From NCBI GenBank assembly GCA_963693285.1, contig OY848924.1, positions 2,966,144 to 3,030,143 on the forward strand: a stretch of 64,000 nucleotides of DNA, given 5' to 3'. Below the pieces are notes generated by a model. That model did no database searches and was not told where the DNA came from. It saw nothing but the letters and a program-made list of their open reading frames with translations. Each line of letters opens with the position of its first letter. The stretch's first letter is position 1. This document shows, in pieces, positions 1-11,700 of this stretch. The translations under genes were made by a program, and so were the position numbers. The DNA is from Xestospongia muta. Its lineage: Eukaryota; Porifera; Demospongiae; Haplosclerida; Petrosiidae.

Positions 1-640
1 AGACTGTTGTTAGTGATTTCGAACTAGCAATAAAGCAGGCAATACAGTGAGCTTTTCCTGATGCACAATTTCAGGGATGCTACTATCATTTTTGCCAGGC
101 AATAATGCAAAAAAAACTCAAACACTTGGATTACAAGTACAATATCAAGATGATACCCTGGGACTTAAGTCATTCATCAGGAAAACCGCTGCCCTAGCTT
201 TTGTACCAATACTGTTCATTCATTTTGCATGGCAAGGTGTTAAAACTAATAGGCCTGATCTAGCTAATATTGACAATTTCATCTCTTACTTTGAAGATGT
301 CTGGCTAGTTGGACACTTTCCAAAGGCTGAATGGAATGTCTACAACACAGATGGCCCACAGACCAACAATCATTTAGAGGGTTGGCATAACTGATTAAAA
401 AGAGTTTTTGGAAAACCACACCCTAACATCTTCAAATGTGTGGAGATTTTTCAAAGGGAGCAAACATCCACAGAAATATCTCTCCAACAGTTATCAACAG
501 GATCAAAACCACCCAGAAGGACCTTAAAGTCAATAACAAGAGACAAAAAGATTACTGAACTTAAGAACAGGTTTTCAAATAATGCTATCGGCTTGTCTGA
601 ATATGTAGCGGGTATGACTTATATATCTGTAGTCATATAA
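1..640 (+). pseudogene. MULE (Mutator-like) transposase, C-terminal fragment
   Basis: The fragment reads as the back half of a MULE DDE transposase. It starts with a VVSDFELA stretch, where the Asp would be the second catalytic Asp. It continues through GCYYHFCQA, a KTAALAFVP stretch and a WNVYNTDGPQTNN region, and reaches LEGWHN, where Glu would be the catalytic Glu. The frame is broken: a TGA interrupts the segment near position 50, the frame shifts in the A-run at about 107-114, and a stop after LEGWHN splits off a further in-frame tail at about 410-640 (PNIFKCVEIFQREQ onward). Family assignment rests on motif recognition. It cannot make an active transposase. The front of such an element (FLYWCH finger) lies downstream at 3399, on the far side of the satellite. 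Confidence 0.75.
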
Positions 641-789
641 TACAATACTTATACTATACTTACTTTTTCTATATTGTACATTTCTACCATTTTGAAAATA
701 ATTATTATTAATTTAATGAATACTTAATAAGTAGGCAAAACCGTAATATGCGAGAACTAGTAGGCAAAGACGGAGTAGGCGAACCTGGG

Positions 790-3345
790 ATAATCCATAA
801 GAGGAGTGTTGTCATGGTAACTGTAAATCGGCATGGTGACATTACTCAGAATATTAGGAAGAAAGAGTTATTGCTGGTAAGTTAAAGTTTAAAGTGGTCT
901 GTAGTAGTCATTTTTATAATTATTCTATATATAGGAATGTTGTCGTAGAAACTATAAAAGTGGGTGTGGTAACTTTTCCCAAATATTAGGAAGAAAGTGT
1001 TATTGTAGGTAAGTTAAAGTTTGAAGTTGTCTGTAATAGATGTTTCTATAAATATAATAGACATTTTTATAATTATTCTATATACAGGAGTGTTGTCGAG
1101 GCAACTATAATAGTGGATGTGGTGACTTTCCCAAAATATTAAGAAGAAAGAGTTATTGCTTGTAAATTAAGGTTTGAAGTTGTCTGTAATAGTCATTTTA
1201 ATACTTATTTTATGCATAGGAGTGTTGTCATGGCAACTGTAAAAGTGGGTGTGGTAACTTTTCCCAAATTATTAGAAAAAGAGTTATTGCTGGTAAGTTA
1301 AAGTTTGAAGTTGTCTATAATAGTCATTTTTATAACTCTTTTTTATGTATAAGAGTGTTGTCGTGGCAACTGTAAATGGATGTTGTGACATTACCCAGAA
1401 TATTAGGAAGAAAGAATTATTGCTGGTAAGTTAAGTTTTAAAATTGTCTGTGATGGTTATTTTTATAATTATTTTATGCATAGGAGTGTTGTCATGGCAA
1501 CTGTAAAAGTTGGTGTGATGACTAAATCGAGAATATTAGGAAGAAAGAGTTATTGCTGGTAAGTTAAAGTTTGAAGTTGTCTCTAATATACATTTTTATA
1601 ATTATTCTATATATAGGAATGTTGTCATAGAAACTATAAAAGTGGGTGTGGTCACTTTTCCCAAATATTAGGAAGAAAGTGTTATTGCAGGTTAGTTCAG
1701 TTTTGAAGTTGTCTGTGATGGTCATTTTTATAGTTATTCTATATATATATATATATAGGAGTGTCGTCATAGTAACTGTAAAAGTGGGTGTGGTGACTTT
1801 CCCCAAAATATTAGGAAGAAAGAGTTATTGCTGGTAAGTTAATTTTGAAGTTGTCTGTAATAGTCATTTTTATAACTATTTTATGGATAGGAGTGTTGTC
1901 GTGGCAACTGTAAATAGATGTTGTGACATTACCCAGAATATTAGGAAGAAAGAGTTATTGCTGGTAAGTTAAGTTTTAAAATTGTCTGTGATAGTTATTT
2001 TTATAATTATTTTATGTGTAGGAGTGTTGTCATGGCAACTGTAAAAGTTGGTGTGATGACTAAATCCAGAATATTAGGAAGAAGAGTTATTGCTGGTAAG
2101 TTAAAGTTTGAAGCTATCTCTAATAGACATTTTTATAATTATTCTATATATAGGAATGTTGTCATAGAAACTATAAAAGTAGGTGTGGTAACTTTTCCCA
2201 AACATTAAGAAGAAAGTGTTATTGCAGGTAAGTTAAGGTTTGAAGTTGTCTGTGATGGTCATTTTTATAGTTATTCTATATATATAGGAACGTTGTCATA
2301 GTAACCGTAAAAGTGGGTGTGGTGACTTTCCCCAAAATATTAGGAAGAAAGAGTTATTGCTGGTAAGTTAAAGTTTGAAGTTGTCTATAATAGTCATTTT
2401 TATAATTATTCTATATCCAGAAGTGTTGTCATGGTAACTATGAAATGGACATAGTGACATTACTCAGAATATTAGGAAGAAAGAGTTATTGCTGGTAAGT
2501 TAAGGTTTAAAGTGGTCTGTAGTAGTCATTTTTATAATTATTCTATATATAGGAGTGTTGTCGTAGAAACTATAAAAGTGGGTGTGGTAACTTTTCCCAA
2601 ATATTTAGGAAGAAAGTGTTATTGCAAGTAAGTTAAAGTTTGAAGTTGTCTATAATAGTTGTTTCTATAACTATTATATATACAGGAGTGTTGTCGTGGC
2701 AACTTTAAATGTTGGTGTGGTGACTAAATCTAGAATATTAAGAAGAAAGAGTTATTGCTGATAAGTTAAAGTTAGAAGTTGTCTCTAATAGACATTTTTA
2801 TAATTATTCTATATACAAGAGTGTTGTCGAGGCAACTGTAATAGTGGATGTGGTGACTTTTCCAAAAATATTAAGAAGAAAGAGTTATTGCTGATAAGTT
2901 AAAGTTTGAAGTTGTCTGTAATAGTCATTTTTATAACTATTTTATGCATAGGAATGTTGTCGTGGCAACTGTAAATGGATGTTGTGACATTACCCAAAAT
3001 ATTAGGAAGAAAGAGTTATTGCTTGTAAATTAAGGTTTGAAGTTGTCTGTAATAGTCATTTTAATAACTATTTTATGCATAGGAGAGTTGTCATGGCAAC
3101 TGTAAAAGTAGGTGTGGTAACTTTTCCCAAATTATTAGAAAGAAAGAGTTATTGCTGGTAAGTTATGGTTTAAAGTTGTCTATAATAGTCATTTTTATAA
3201 CTATTCTATATACAAGAGTGTTGTCGTGGCAACTGTAAATGTGGGTGTGGTAACAAAATCCAGAATATTAGGAACAAAGAGTTATTGCAGTAAATTAAGG
3301 TTTGAAGTTATTTATAGTAATCATATATTATCAAAATTTAGTATT
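790..3345. repeat. Satellite array, 19 units of about 132 bp with higher-order order
   Basis: Nineteen tandem units can be counted by the recurring gag/aat-GTTGTC start at about 801, 931, 1085, 1218, 1351, 1481, 1612, 1756, 1889, 2020, 2151, 2286, 2418, 2548, 2683, 2817, 2950, 3079 and 3211. Each unit has a GTTGTCnnGGcAAC-type dyad, a TTAGGAAGAAAGAGTTATTGCTG core, a GGTAAGTTAA block and a T-rich stretch ending in an AG before the next unit. Several unit subtypes exist, and a four-unit block (1351-1888) is repeated with the same subtype order at 1889-2417. No gene is supported here: short open stretches only reflect the repeat. Confidence 0.93.
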
Positions 3346-3398
3346 TAAGACTAGTATCAGTCAATCAGTCAGTCAGTCTGCTTGCTCATGAGTTAGAA

Positions 3399-3838
3399 AT
3401 GGAATTTATTACTACTCAGAAAGGTGGAAAAGCTGTTCTTCTTGATGGTTGTTGATACACTCTTAATTGTTCAATGGATGATGGAAGGACATACTGGAGG
3501 TGTTCAAACAGACAATGTTCAGCACGGCTCATTCTGCAGAACAGTGCACTAATTAAATAAACAGGAGATCATAGCCATCCAGTTGACAGATGTAATGGAA
3601 TTGTCGAGAAACTAAAAAGCAGCATGAGAAGAGAGCTCTATAAGAAGTCACGTCAATTTCTTCAATTTATAATGACACACTTGTTGATATTGCTACAAAT
3701 TATGAAGATGTTGATGTTGCCCAGAAGATGCCTACATTTGCAGTCGTGAAGTCATGATTCTATCAAAGTTGCCAAAAGAGACTCCACCCATTCCTCGATC
3801 ACGAGAAGATGTAAGCTTGCAAGAAGAATGGGATTCTT
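3399..3838 (+). pseudogene. FLYWCH zinc-finger N-terminus of a MULE element
   Basis: From ATG 3399 the reading gives a FLYWCH-type finger: GGKAVLLDGC, then YTLNCSMDDGRTYWRCSNRQ, C-S-A-R-L-I and finally GDHSHP, so the WxC, C and HxH zinc ligands are all present. Two in-frame stops (after LLDGC and after NSALIK) and a later frame change show it is dead. A downstream open piece reads LPKETPPIPRSREDV followed by SLQEEWDSS, which is the linker usually found between FLYWCH finger and MULE transposase. The similarity stops abruptly at about 3838, where a pyrimidine-rich LINE begins, so the LINE probably inserted into this element. Confidence 0.72.
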
Positions 3839-4754
3839 CCATTATTTCTACCCAATACCCCAAATCTCCAGCCGCCATCTTTCAGCACACCCATTACACT
3901 TCACCACTCTGATACTTCCTCGTCCTTTTCCTCTGTTGCTTCTGCATCTCCTCTACCTTTTCATTCTAATCATTCTCCTCCTACTACTTTACCCTCTTCC
4001 ACTGCCAGCACTCCATCACTCTCACTAAATCATTCAACTGCTCCTTTTGCTATTACCACTGCTGCTCCTACTATTATCATTGCTGTCCCTTCTATAACCA
4101 CTCCCTCTTCCTCTGCAACCTCTCTGCCTAAATCCTCACAGAATCCTTTTTTAGCCAAAAGTCATCATCGTCCTTCATGAAAACCTCCACTCCTTCCTCT
4201 TCCTCCACACTTTTTATGTCAAAAAACAAACTCCACCTTTCATTTCATTCACTCAATCAAGTCTTCAATCCATTGTACCACTTCCTCCCCCTCTGTCAAG
4301 TCTTGAGACCAGCTTACCAACATCTCATTCTTCCTCAAATCTCATACCCAACTTACCTCTACCTCCTCTTGCCTCATCATTTCATCACAATACTCCATTA
4401 CTCCCTTCTTCAAATCACCAACCCAACCTACTCTTATATCATCCTCATCCAAGTCTTCAACCCAACCTACCTTCTCTTCCACTTCCTCCTACTCTTCAAT
4501 CCAGTCTACCACTTCTTTTGCCTCCATCTTTCCCTTTACCTCCTCCTTTTTCTCAACCCCTCCCCCTACTACCTCCTCAACATTCAACTCTTTATCCCAA
4601 TGTCCCAACATCTCTCTACTCCCAAGGTTGTCACCCTCCATCTCTCTCTCTTTTTTCTCCCGATCATCAGCTTCTTCCTGTTCTATCAAACCTTCTATCA
4701 ACTTTCCTTGTCCCATTCCTCTGTCTTCCTGCTTCCAACTCACATTGTCAAAAT

Positions 4755-5240
4755 CAATAAAGATCTTCTATTTTAATGCTCGCAGCATTCTTCCTAAACT
4801 AGATGAACTATCTGCTCTCTGCTCTGTCCTCAATCCTGATCTGTATTGTGGAATTATGGCTATCTGCTGACATTCCCAATCCTGATATTGATCTGGCTAA
4901 TTACATCTTATTCCGTTGTAATCGTTAACCACCATGGTGATGGTATTGCTGTCTTTGTAAAATCTCACTTTATTGTTTCTGAAGTTTATGTTTCTCCTAA
5001 AATTGAATTTCTTCTCCTATCTATTAAAGTTAATCACTGCTGTTTTTCAATTGACACTTACTACTGATCTCCATCCTTGTCTGACGATCTGGATCTCTTA
5101 TTTGATGACCTCACATCCTATAATCCCTCTTTTTTTCTAATCTTATCCTTTTAGGTGATTTTAACATTAATGTTTACTCTACTTCTTCCTCCAGGACCAA
5201 ACTGGATGTCATCATATCTGATACTTTTAACCTTAAGCAA
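4755..5240 (+). pseudogene. LINE endonuclease domain remnant
   Basis: The reading begins IFYFNARSILPKLDELSALC, the typical start of the APE-like endonuclease of CR1/L2 elements, where the Asn is a catalytic residue. A single-base change of frame at about 4846 is needed to continue as CIVELWLSADIP. Further on GIAVFVKSHF and, in another frame, ILLGDFNIN-like sequence (about 5145-5170) correspond to the later catalytic Asp/Asn motif. Several frameshifts and stops mean no active enzyme. Confidence 0.72.
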
Positions 5241-6229
5241 AACATTAATGTTCCCACTCTTCTCACACTGATACATCTTCCACTATTGATCTTGTTTTTC
5301 TTCCATCTAACATTGACACTCCTCCTTGTAGTATTCTTCCTCCTGTCTCTCATTCAGACCATTTCTCTATTCTTTTCTCCCTTCCCACTGATTCTGTTAA
5401 CAGTCCCTACCCCTCCCCTCCTCGTAAGGTCTAGCTATACCATCTCGCTGACTTTGAGCATGCTAATGCCCCTCCTCAGTTCCATTGACTGGAAAGAATT
5501 ACTCCCCTTGTCAGATCCTAACTCTTCCTGGGCCATATTTAAAGAACTTTTCCTCTGCATTATGACCACCACTGTTCCTAGCAAACTTGTGTACCCCCTA
5601 CCAACTCTTATTATCCTTGGATCAACTGATCATTCCTTAACCATGTCAAAAAAAGAAAGTGAATCTTCTCTTTTGCGAAAGATCTGGTTCTCCTTCTCTT
5701 TGGGCCAAATGCAGTTCTTATTGTAACAAGACTCTAGCTTACCTCAGACACCAAAAATCCAAATTCTTTCATAATTTACTCACTTCTCCCTCACTACAAT
5801 CTTTTCAGTCTGCTGTTAAATCCATTTGCTCTAAATGTGTCTCCATTCCCTCCCTTATCTATAATGGTTCTCCTGTAACTTCATCCTCTTCTAAAGAAGA
5901 TGTTCTAAATCAATACTTCTCTTGTTTCAACACATCAAGTGCCCCTTTAGCTCCTCTTGCTCGTAATCCCTTTACTTCACTACATGACAACTCTCCAGAT
6001 TTTCTCTGCAACCCAGATGAAATCTGCAGTCTCATTTCTTGTATTCCTGTTGACATTGCTTCTGGTCCTGACAGTATCTCTTCTATTATACTCCACAAGA
6101 CAGCTCCTAATATTTCACCTCCTCTTTCCCTTATTTTCAATTCCTCCCTCTCAACTGGTATATTTCCTTCAGACTGGAAAAACTCCAATATTGTACCTAT
6201 CCCCAAATGAAAACCTCTTCTTCATCTCC

Positions 6230-7203
6230 TTCAGACTATCACCCAATCTCTCTACTTTCACTCCCAAGTAAGATCTTAGAACGTCACGTCTTTAACTATC
6301 TATACAAATTTTGTTCTGCTCACAATATCCTTTCAAATTGTCAGTTTGGTTTCTGACCAGGATTCTCAACTGAAACTGCTATATTATCTATTGTCAAATC
6401 TTGGTTTTCTTCACTGGATCACAAAAATGTAGTCTGTGCAGTTTTCTTCAATCTCACTAAAGCATTTGACTCAGTCCCTCGCAAGCCCCTACTTGACTCC
6501 TTATCTTCGCTTGACCTTCCTTATCTTTTATCTTGGCTCCATAGCTATCTGCAAGGAGTACCCAACAAGTAATCGTAAATGGTTCTCTATCTTTTAAATC
6601 TCAAGTCACACTGGTGTGCCCCAAGGTTCCATTCTCTGGCCTCTCTCATTCATCATCTATATAAATTACATTGTTAAACTGTCCCTCCTCTCTTCAGCCA
6701 CCCTTACTCTTTATGCTGATGACAACCTTCACTCACAAGAAATTTCTTCTACAACCTCAATGTCCACTGTTCAATCCAACATCAATCTTATTTCATTGTG
6801 GATTACCTCTCATCATCTTACCATCAACTCAAAAAAAAACAAATACATGATTGTCTCTCGTAAGCCTCCCTCCTTTCTAACCTCCCTCTCTCCTCTTTTC
6901 TTAGACAGTTCTCAACTTGAAGGAGTCAATTCCTTTAAATACATTGGTATTATTATCACTCTTAATTTATCATGGTCTCTTCGCATCCAATATGTCCGCA
7001 CTAAAGCTCGTCAAACTATCGGAATCATCTACCATAACTTCTATAAGCATGCTTCTCCTCATACTCTTCTCTCACTTTGTATCGCTCTCTTGTCATTCAC
7101 TATTTCTTCTACTGCTCCTCTGTTTGGGACCCACCCGTATTTTCCACTAATGCTGAAATTTCTGAGAAAACCCAACACTGCTCTAAAAAATGTGCTCTCA
7201 TAA
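6230..7203 (+). pseudogene. LINE reverse transcriptase domain remnant
   Basis: The RT core is readable across three frames: YLYKFCSAHNIL, then QFGF-stop-PGFSTETAIL (the Arg codon CGA is now TGA), FFNLTKAFDSVPRKPLL (RT block with the catalytic Asp), GVPQGSILWPLSFIIYIN and LYADD at 6709-6723, which is the YxDD active site. The thumb-like SLWITSHHLTINSKK and FKYIGIIITLNLSW follow up to the stop at 7201. The YADD box is intact but upstream frames are broken, so this is a fossil copy. Confidence 0.82.
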
Positions 7204-7270
7204 CGGAACAATGATTACTCATCTCTTCTCTCAACTAGGTGGAATACCATACACACCTCACCTTAGTCAC

Positions 7271-8035
7271 TGACATATAAATAATATATTTCCTGAACTT
7301 CAATAGAACTCTAAAATACTGTTATGTGTACTATTGATATAAGACGTCCATAGCCTCAAAGTATTTCATGATGATGTACTACCGTAAGAGTACAAATTTT
7401 TGTGGGAGATTTAATTTCGCTGTATTCATGGGTTGTTGTTTTAAGATGAAGTTTAACTTTTATTACACCCACGCATAATCACGTGATAACGGCTAACGCT
7501 TAGGGACCATGTTGGTTACTTCTTTCTTTTTTTCACTAAAGTACATCTCCATCAACTGGCTTCCAGATTTTCTTGTATATATGATACCCTCTCACAATGG
7601 ATTCATAGGAATAGCTAGTTATACTTCGCAAAAATCACGCTTGTGTTCGCAACATGTGTCTGATACCACACCCATTAATTAATACCTTATACCCACTAAA
7701 CACAAAATTTAAATAATAAAGCAACATTTATAAAATATGAAAAAATAACCCTCGAATATTAGTACCCTTATGGTATGTTCCATCATCCTTTGAAAGACTA
7801 TATGTAGTAGGAAACACTTTGTGGATGACTGGAATGTTTAATTGTATTCATGACATAGTTAATTGTATTCACATGTACACAAACTTCCAAATATGGTCAT
7901 GAGCTGGGCAATAGTTCCTTCTTTCTTAGTTATAAATTATTGTCTATGTAAACTGTGTTCAGTTATGTCCATGTAGGATGTTTGATAATATAACATTGTT
8001 AGTTTATATATTACATGATCTCTTATTTACTATAG
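7271..8035. other. Intergenic, no gene seen
   Basis: A+T-rich sequence without a supported exon on either strand. It probably contains decayed repeat sequence (phrases such as aatcacgcttgtgttcgcaac are relatively G+C-rich islands), but I could not identify termini. Confidence 0.4.
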
Positions 8036-8327
8036 ATTAGTGAGTCAGAGACAACTGCTGACAAATTTGCTATCTCATGTCAGAAATATTGTGATCCTAT
8101 CCTTTCTTTCATTTCAATCCTCAACTAATAGAGGGTGTGTCTCCTGGAGAGATTGATGACTGGAAAATAGTGGAACTAATACTACAAACAAAACAATACT
8201 TAGCTAGTCAAGTTAGTACTATTTTATGTATTCTAGTTATATGTCACTATTGTAGGATGTACAAGATAAACTTGACCAACTAGTTCAACTCTTTAAACGT
8301 CTTGTTGATCAATCTACTCATCAATAA
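8036..8327 (+). pseudogene. Two-exon 3' end of an unidentified gene, frameshifted
   Basis: After an acceptor (ctatag) at 8035 an exon runs to a GTTAGT donor at 8212. A second exon runs 8256-8327 after a tgtag acceptor. The second exon reads DVQDKLDQLVQLFKRLVDQS and ends THQ-stop, and is in phase with SPGEIDDWKIVELILQTKQY in the back of the first exon. The front of the first exon (SETTADKFAISCQKYCDP) lies in another frame, so there is one frameshift near 8105. Product unknown; the last exon looks like a short amphipathic helix. It could be a decayed gene end or a sequencing indel in a live gene whose other exons I could not place. Confidence 0.3.
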
Positions 8328-8766
8328 AGACACTACATTAGATAACTACTCACTGTTGTTAGTAAATGTGTTATAGAAAATTATTTATTGTATGGTATGA
8401 AATTAATTTGTGATTATGAAATGTTCACTTTTAAATTGTTCTTATTGACTGTATGTGGTCATACTCTTTGAGAACTAAAAAGTTTCTTAATATATATCAA
8501 AAACAAAAAGAATGCAGTGAAAGAATACAGATACCTAAACAATGTTCTAAGTAAAGTGTTAATTAGATAGCAAAAAATTTAATAAAATGGAAAATTGAGG
8601 ACTACATTCAAAGAACGTTATTAACATTGTTAATAGTCTTGTATTGTGCATGCAACAGAAAAGGGTTTGATACATAATGGACACCAACAGTTTTCAAAGT
8701 GGATTACTCATGTAGTAAATGTACCTATGAAAATGATATTAAAAAATTGACTAATAATTCTGATGA

Positions 8767-11700
8767 CTAAACCTTCAAACTACAGTTTATAATACACAAA
8801 TAATATCTACTGTATATCAAGAGAATACAACAATCAAGTCATGTACATAACTACTATAGACACATATATTACTTTATATGAAGCACTATAACAGTCGTCT
8901 TTATAACTTACCATATTATTATAGCAAAAATAGCTACAATCACTGACGCTGCACAGAACCACCACAATTAAAATAATAATTATTAATGTTAACTATATTA
9001 AAAAAGAATAATGTTATGTTATCAGATTATAAAACATACTTGTTTGTTCAACTTTTGCTTGATCACGAACATTAATATGAGACATACTTTGTTGGTTTTC
9101 ATCAGGTACAGGTACAGTATTGTTGTTTGACTCTATAGAGATAGAAAGAAAATAAATTGATTTGCTAAAGATAATTTAAAGAAGTCATTGATTACCAAGT
9201 ACATGTACAGTGAAAATAATTATTTATAATTTGATCAAACAGACATTGGAAGTGTTGCTTCTATTAATATAACAAATTATGATATCTTTGTTATTTCTAT
9301 AATTGCTAATGAAGTAATTTTTGTATAGTGCTTGAATGTCCATTCTTTAAAAATGAGGTTTAATGATATGGATAAAGTAACTTACCACTAGTTTGATCAT
9401 TACTCATGTCTTTGTCTGTTTGTACCACACCTTCTATAAAATTGTAATATAATAATGAACATAGTATATACTAGTGTATATATAGTAAATATGAAATATT
9501 TGTTTGTGCAATTTTTTCATGTTAAATATTTATATATTTAGACAATTACTGAATGATGTTGTATATTGTTTTAATGACATATTGAGCAACATGCTAAGTA
9601 CTATAGGTAGTAATGGCTTAAACAGAAGTGTTCTGTTGAGCAATATAAGGGAGTCTTGGTCAAATACTAAGATCTCATTAGGTGTCCTTAAAAAACTCTC
9701 TCCTATCAAAAAAGCTGAATTTGCCTTTGTTTTGATGGGGAAATCTACTCTACTGAATAAAACTGTACTTGTGTTTGCATTTTCTTGACCACTGTCTCAT
9801 TATGACTAGATATTTGAATCATCTCATATCTGACGAGCTAGAATCTTTCTTTGTCAATCACCTTTCTTTCTACACCCTTTGGGATTTTTCATCATACACT
9901 TATAATTGGATTCCCGAATATTGACAAGTGTATTACTGAATGTAATTGTGGTTTGTGTATTATTATAAGTGCGATCCTTTAGACATATATGTGTTATTTC
10001 AATGACCTACAAAACTTATATAACACAAACATTACTGGGTTCACTGAATTATTACCGTCTTAGAATTGAGAATTCTAACAACCACAATAAATTGCCTTGT
10101 GCTTGGGCACTTAGCTTAAAAATAATATCGTTAATAACATTATTAGGAATGCTCAGAATAAGGTAATAATTAGGATACTTCAAATTCAAGTATTAGACAA
10201 ACACTCACTTCGTAAATTACTGGCAAGTGATCTAGTAATCACAATTTGAAGTCTATTATCAGGTGATGTTGGATTTTCAGTAACTTTAATACCTTCAATT
10301 GTTATAGGATGTTTGAGATTATTTCTGAAGTTGCTTGTTCTAGGATTAGCAGATACTTCTATAGGAATGTTAGGAGGATCAAGACTCCATGACTGATTAA
10401 AGTCATCGGCATCTTTCCTGTTAATCTATATCAGAGTAATTGAAATGTAAAAACAGATAACTAACAGTACATGTAGCCTACACTCATTCACAAAACACAT
10501 GACACTTACTACTAGTGGTCTACGTAGTGGCGTCATTTCCCACCCATGAACTGCTTCGTCAGGGAATCCTAATAACTTTAACCTCTCTTCTCTATCACCC
10601 TGTTCTTTTGATAAAGATACCTTAGTAGCAAAACAAAATGGAAAACTGTCTTCTTTGTCACCAAAATTAGATGTTACTTTTAGAATTACCTATATAATAA
10701 CAAGTAATCATTAATGATTAAAATAATTATTTAAAACAATGAACATTATTACATTAGAATATATGGTATCTTGAATAACTGTGAATCGCATCTTCCATGT
10801 TCCTTCATTCACTATTTTGTAGAAGATATAAGCTCGATAGTTGCAGTTGGGAACTTTAGAAAAAAAAAACATAACACAAAACATACAATTACTGACTCAA
10901 CAGCACTGCTATAAACATTTTACCCTGCATGTGTAAGTATATCAGTATATACTTACTAGTTGCAATAGCAATGCCAACTGCAGCTCCTAGAGCTGCTCCT
11001 CCTAGACCATATGTAGCTCCACCAACTGCAAAACAAAGTACTATAGCTAGATATGAAAATTCTTTGAGATGTATAATGCCATATTGTGAACCAGGACAAA
11101 ACAATCCTCCTGGTAGGTATTCAAACTTGAAGGGTGGACCAGACTTAGCAACAACAAAACTGAGATATTCTGCTTGTTTCTTATCAGTAATATTAGCACA
11201 ATGTTCTAGTTGAACTGTAACTGGTTTATTGAACTGAGATGAACTAGATATATAACACACTCCACTGATAAGTGTGGTATTTTCAGGAAATTCAAATTTG
11301 CTACCCCACAATCCATTAGCGGTAATTTCATATGAAGCATCTACTGGTGTGATAACTTGTGCAGGTATTAACATTTTTAGCCCACATTCTTCAACCGATA
11401 ACTGTTGATCTTTAGCAGCACTAAACTTGGAATAGCTCTTCCCTACTATCATCATTCCTTTAAATAGACATAATAAATAATACATAATAATTATATATAT
11501 AGTCACAGTGACTGCTTAATGACAACAACATATATCATAATATGATTGCTAACAATACCTTCTTTTAGTTGAGTTGATTGTTCATTTATTAGTTGCAAAT
11601 TTTCTAGCAGATCTTTAGTTTCACTTTCTTTCGTCACTCTTTCTGTAACTAATAATTAAGAGGGTAAAAAATAATGTATATAGTTACAATAACGTTAGCG

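Larger units (their letters stand above)
3839..7270 (+). mobile_element. Degenerate CR1/L2-like non-LTR retrotransposon
   Basis: A plus-strand LINE with endonuclease and reverse transcriptase remains. The first 900 bases are strongly C/T-rich on the plus strand and encode only low-complexity Ser/Pro/Leu readings, taken as 5' leader or eroded ORF1. An apurinic-type endonuclease follows from about 4755 and an RT from about 6230 to 7200. Frames are broken by many indels and stops, so the copy is inactive. Assignment to the CR1/L2 group rests on the FNARSILPKLDEL endonuclease start and the QFGF-PGFSTETA and LYADD motifs. The 3' end is approximate; I did not find a clear poly(A) or simple-repeat tail. 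Confidence 0.8.

Noticed and set aside
4177..4776. 199-codon plus-strand open stretch rich in Leu, Ser and Tyr
   Set aside because: It lies in a C/T-rich LINE leader, is open in several frames at once and shows no domain; composition explains it.
9504..10166. Plus-strand open stretches of 94 and 65 codons
   Set aside because: They lie in an intron of the ankyrin-ROCO gene, have stops between them and no recognisable motif or splice support.
10929..11213. Plus-strand open stretch opposite the ZU5 exon
   Set aside because: Antisense shadow of a well-supported exon; no independent signals.
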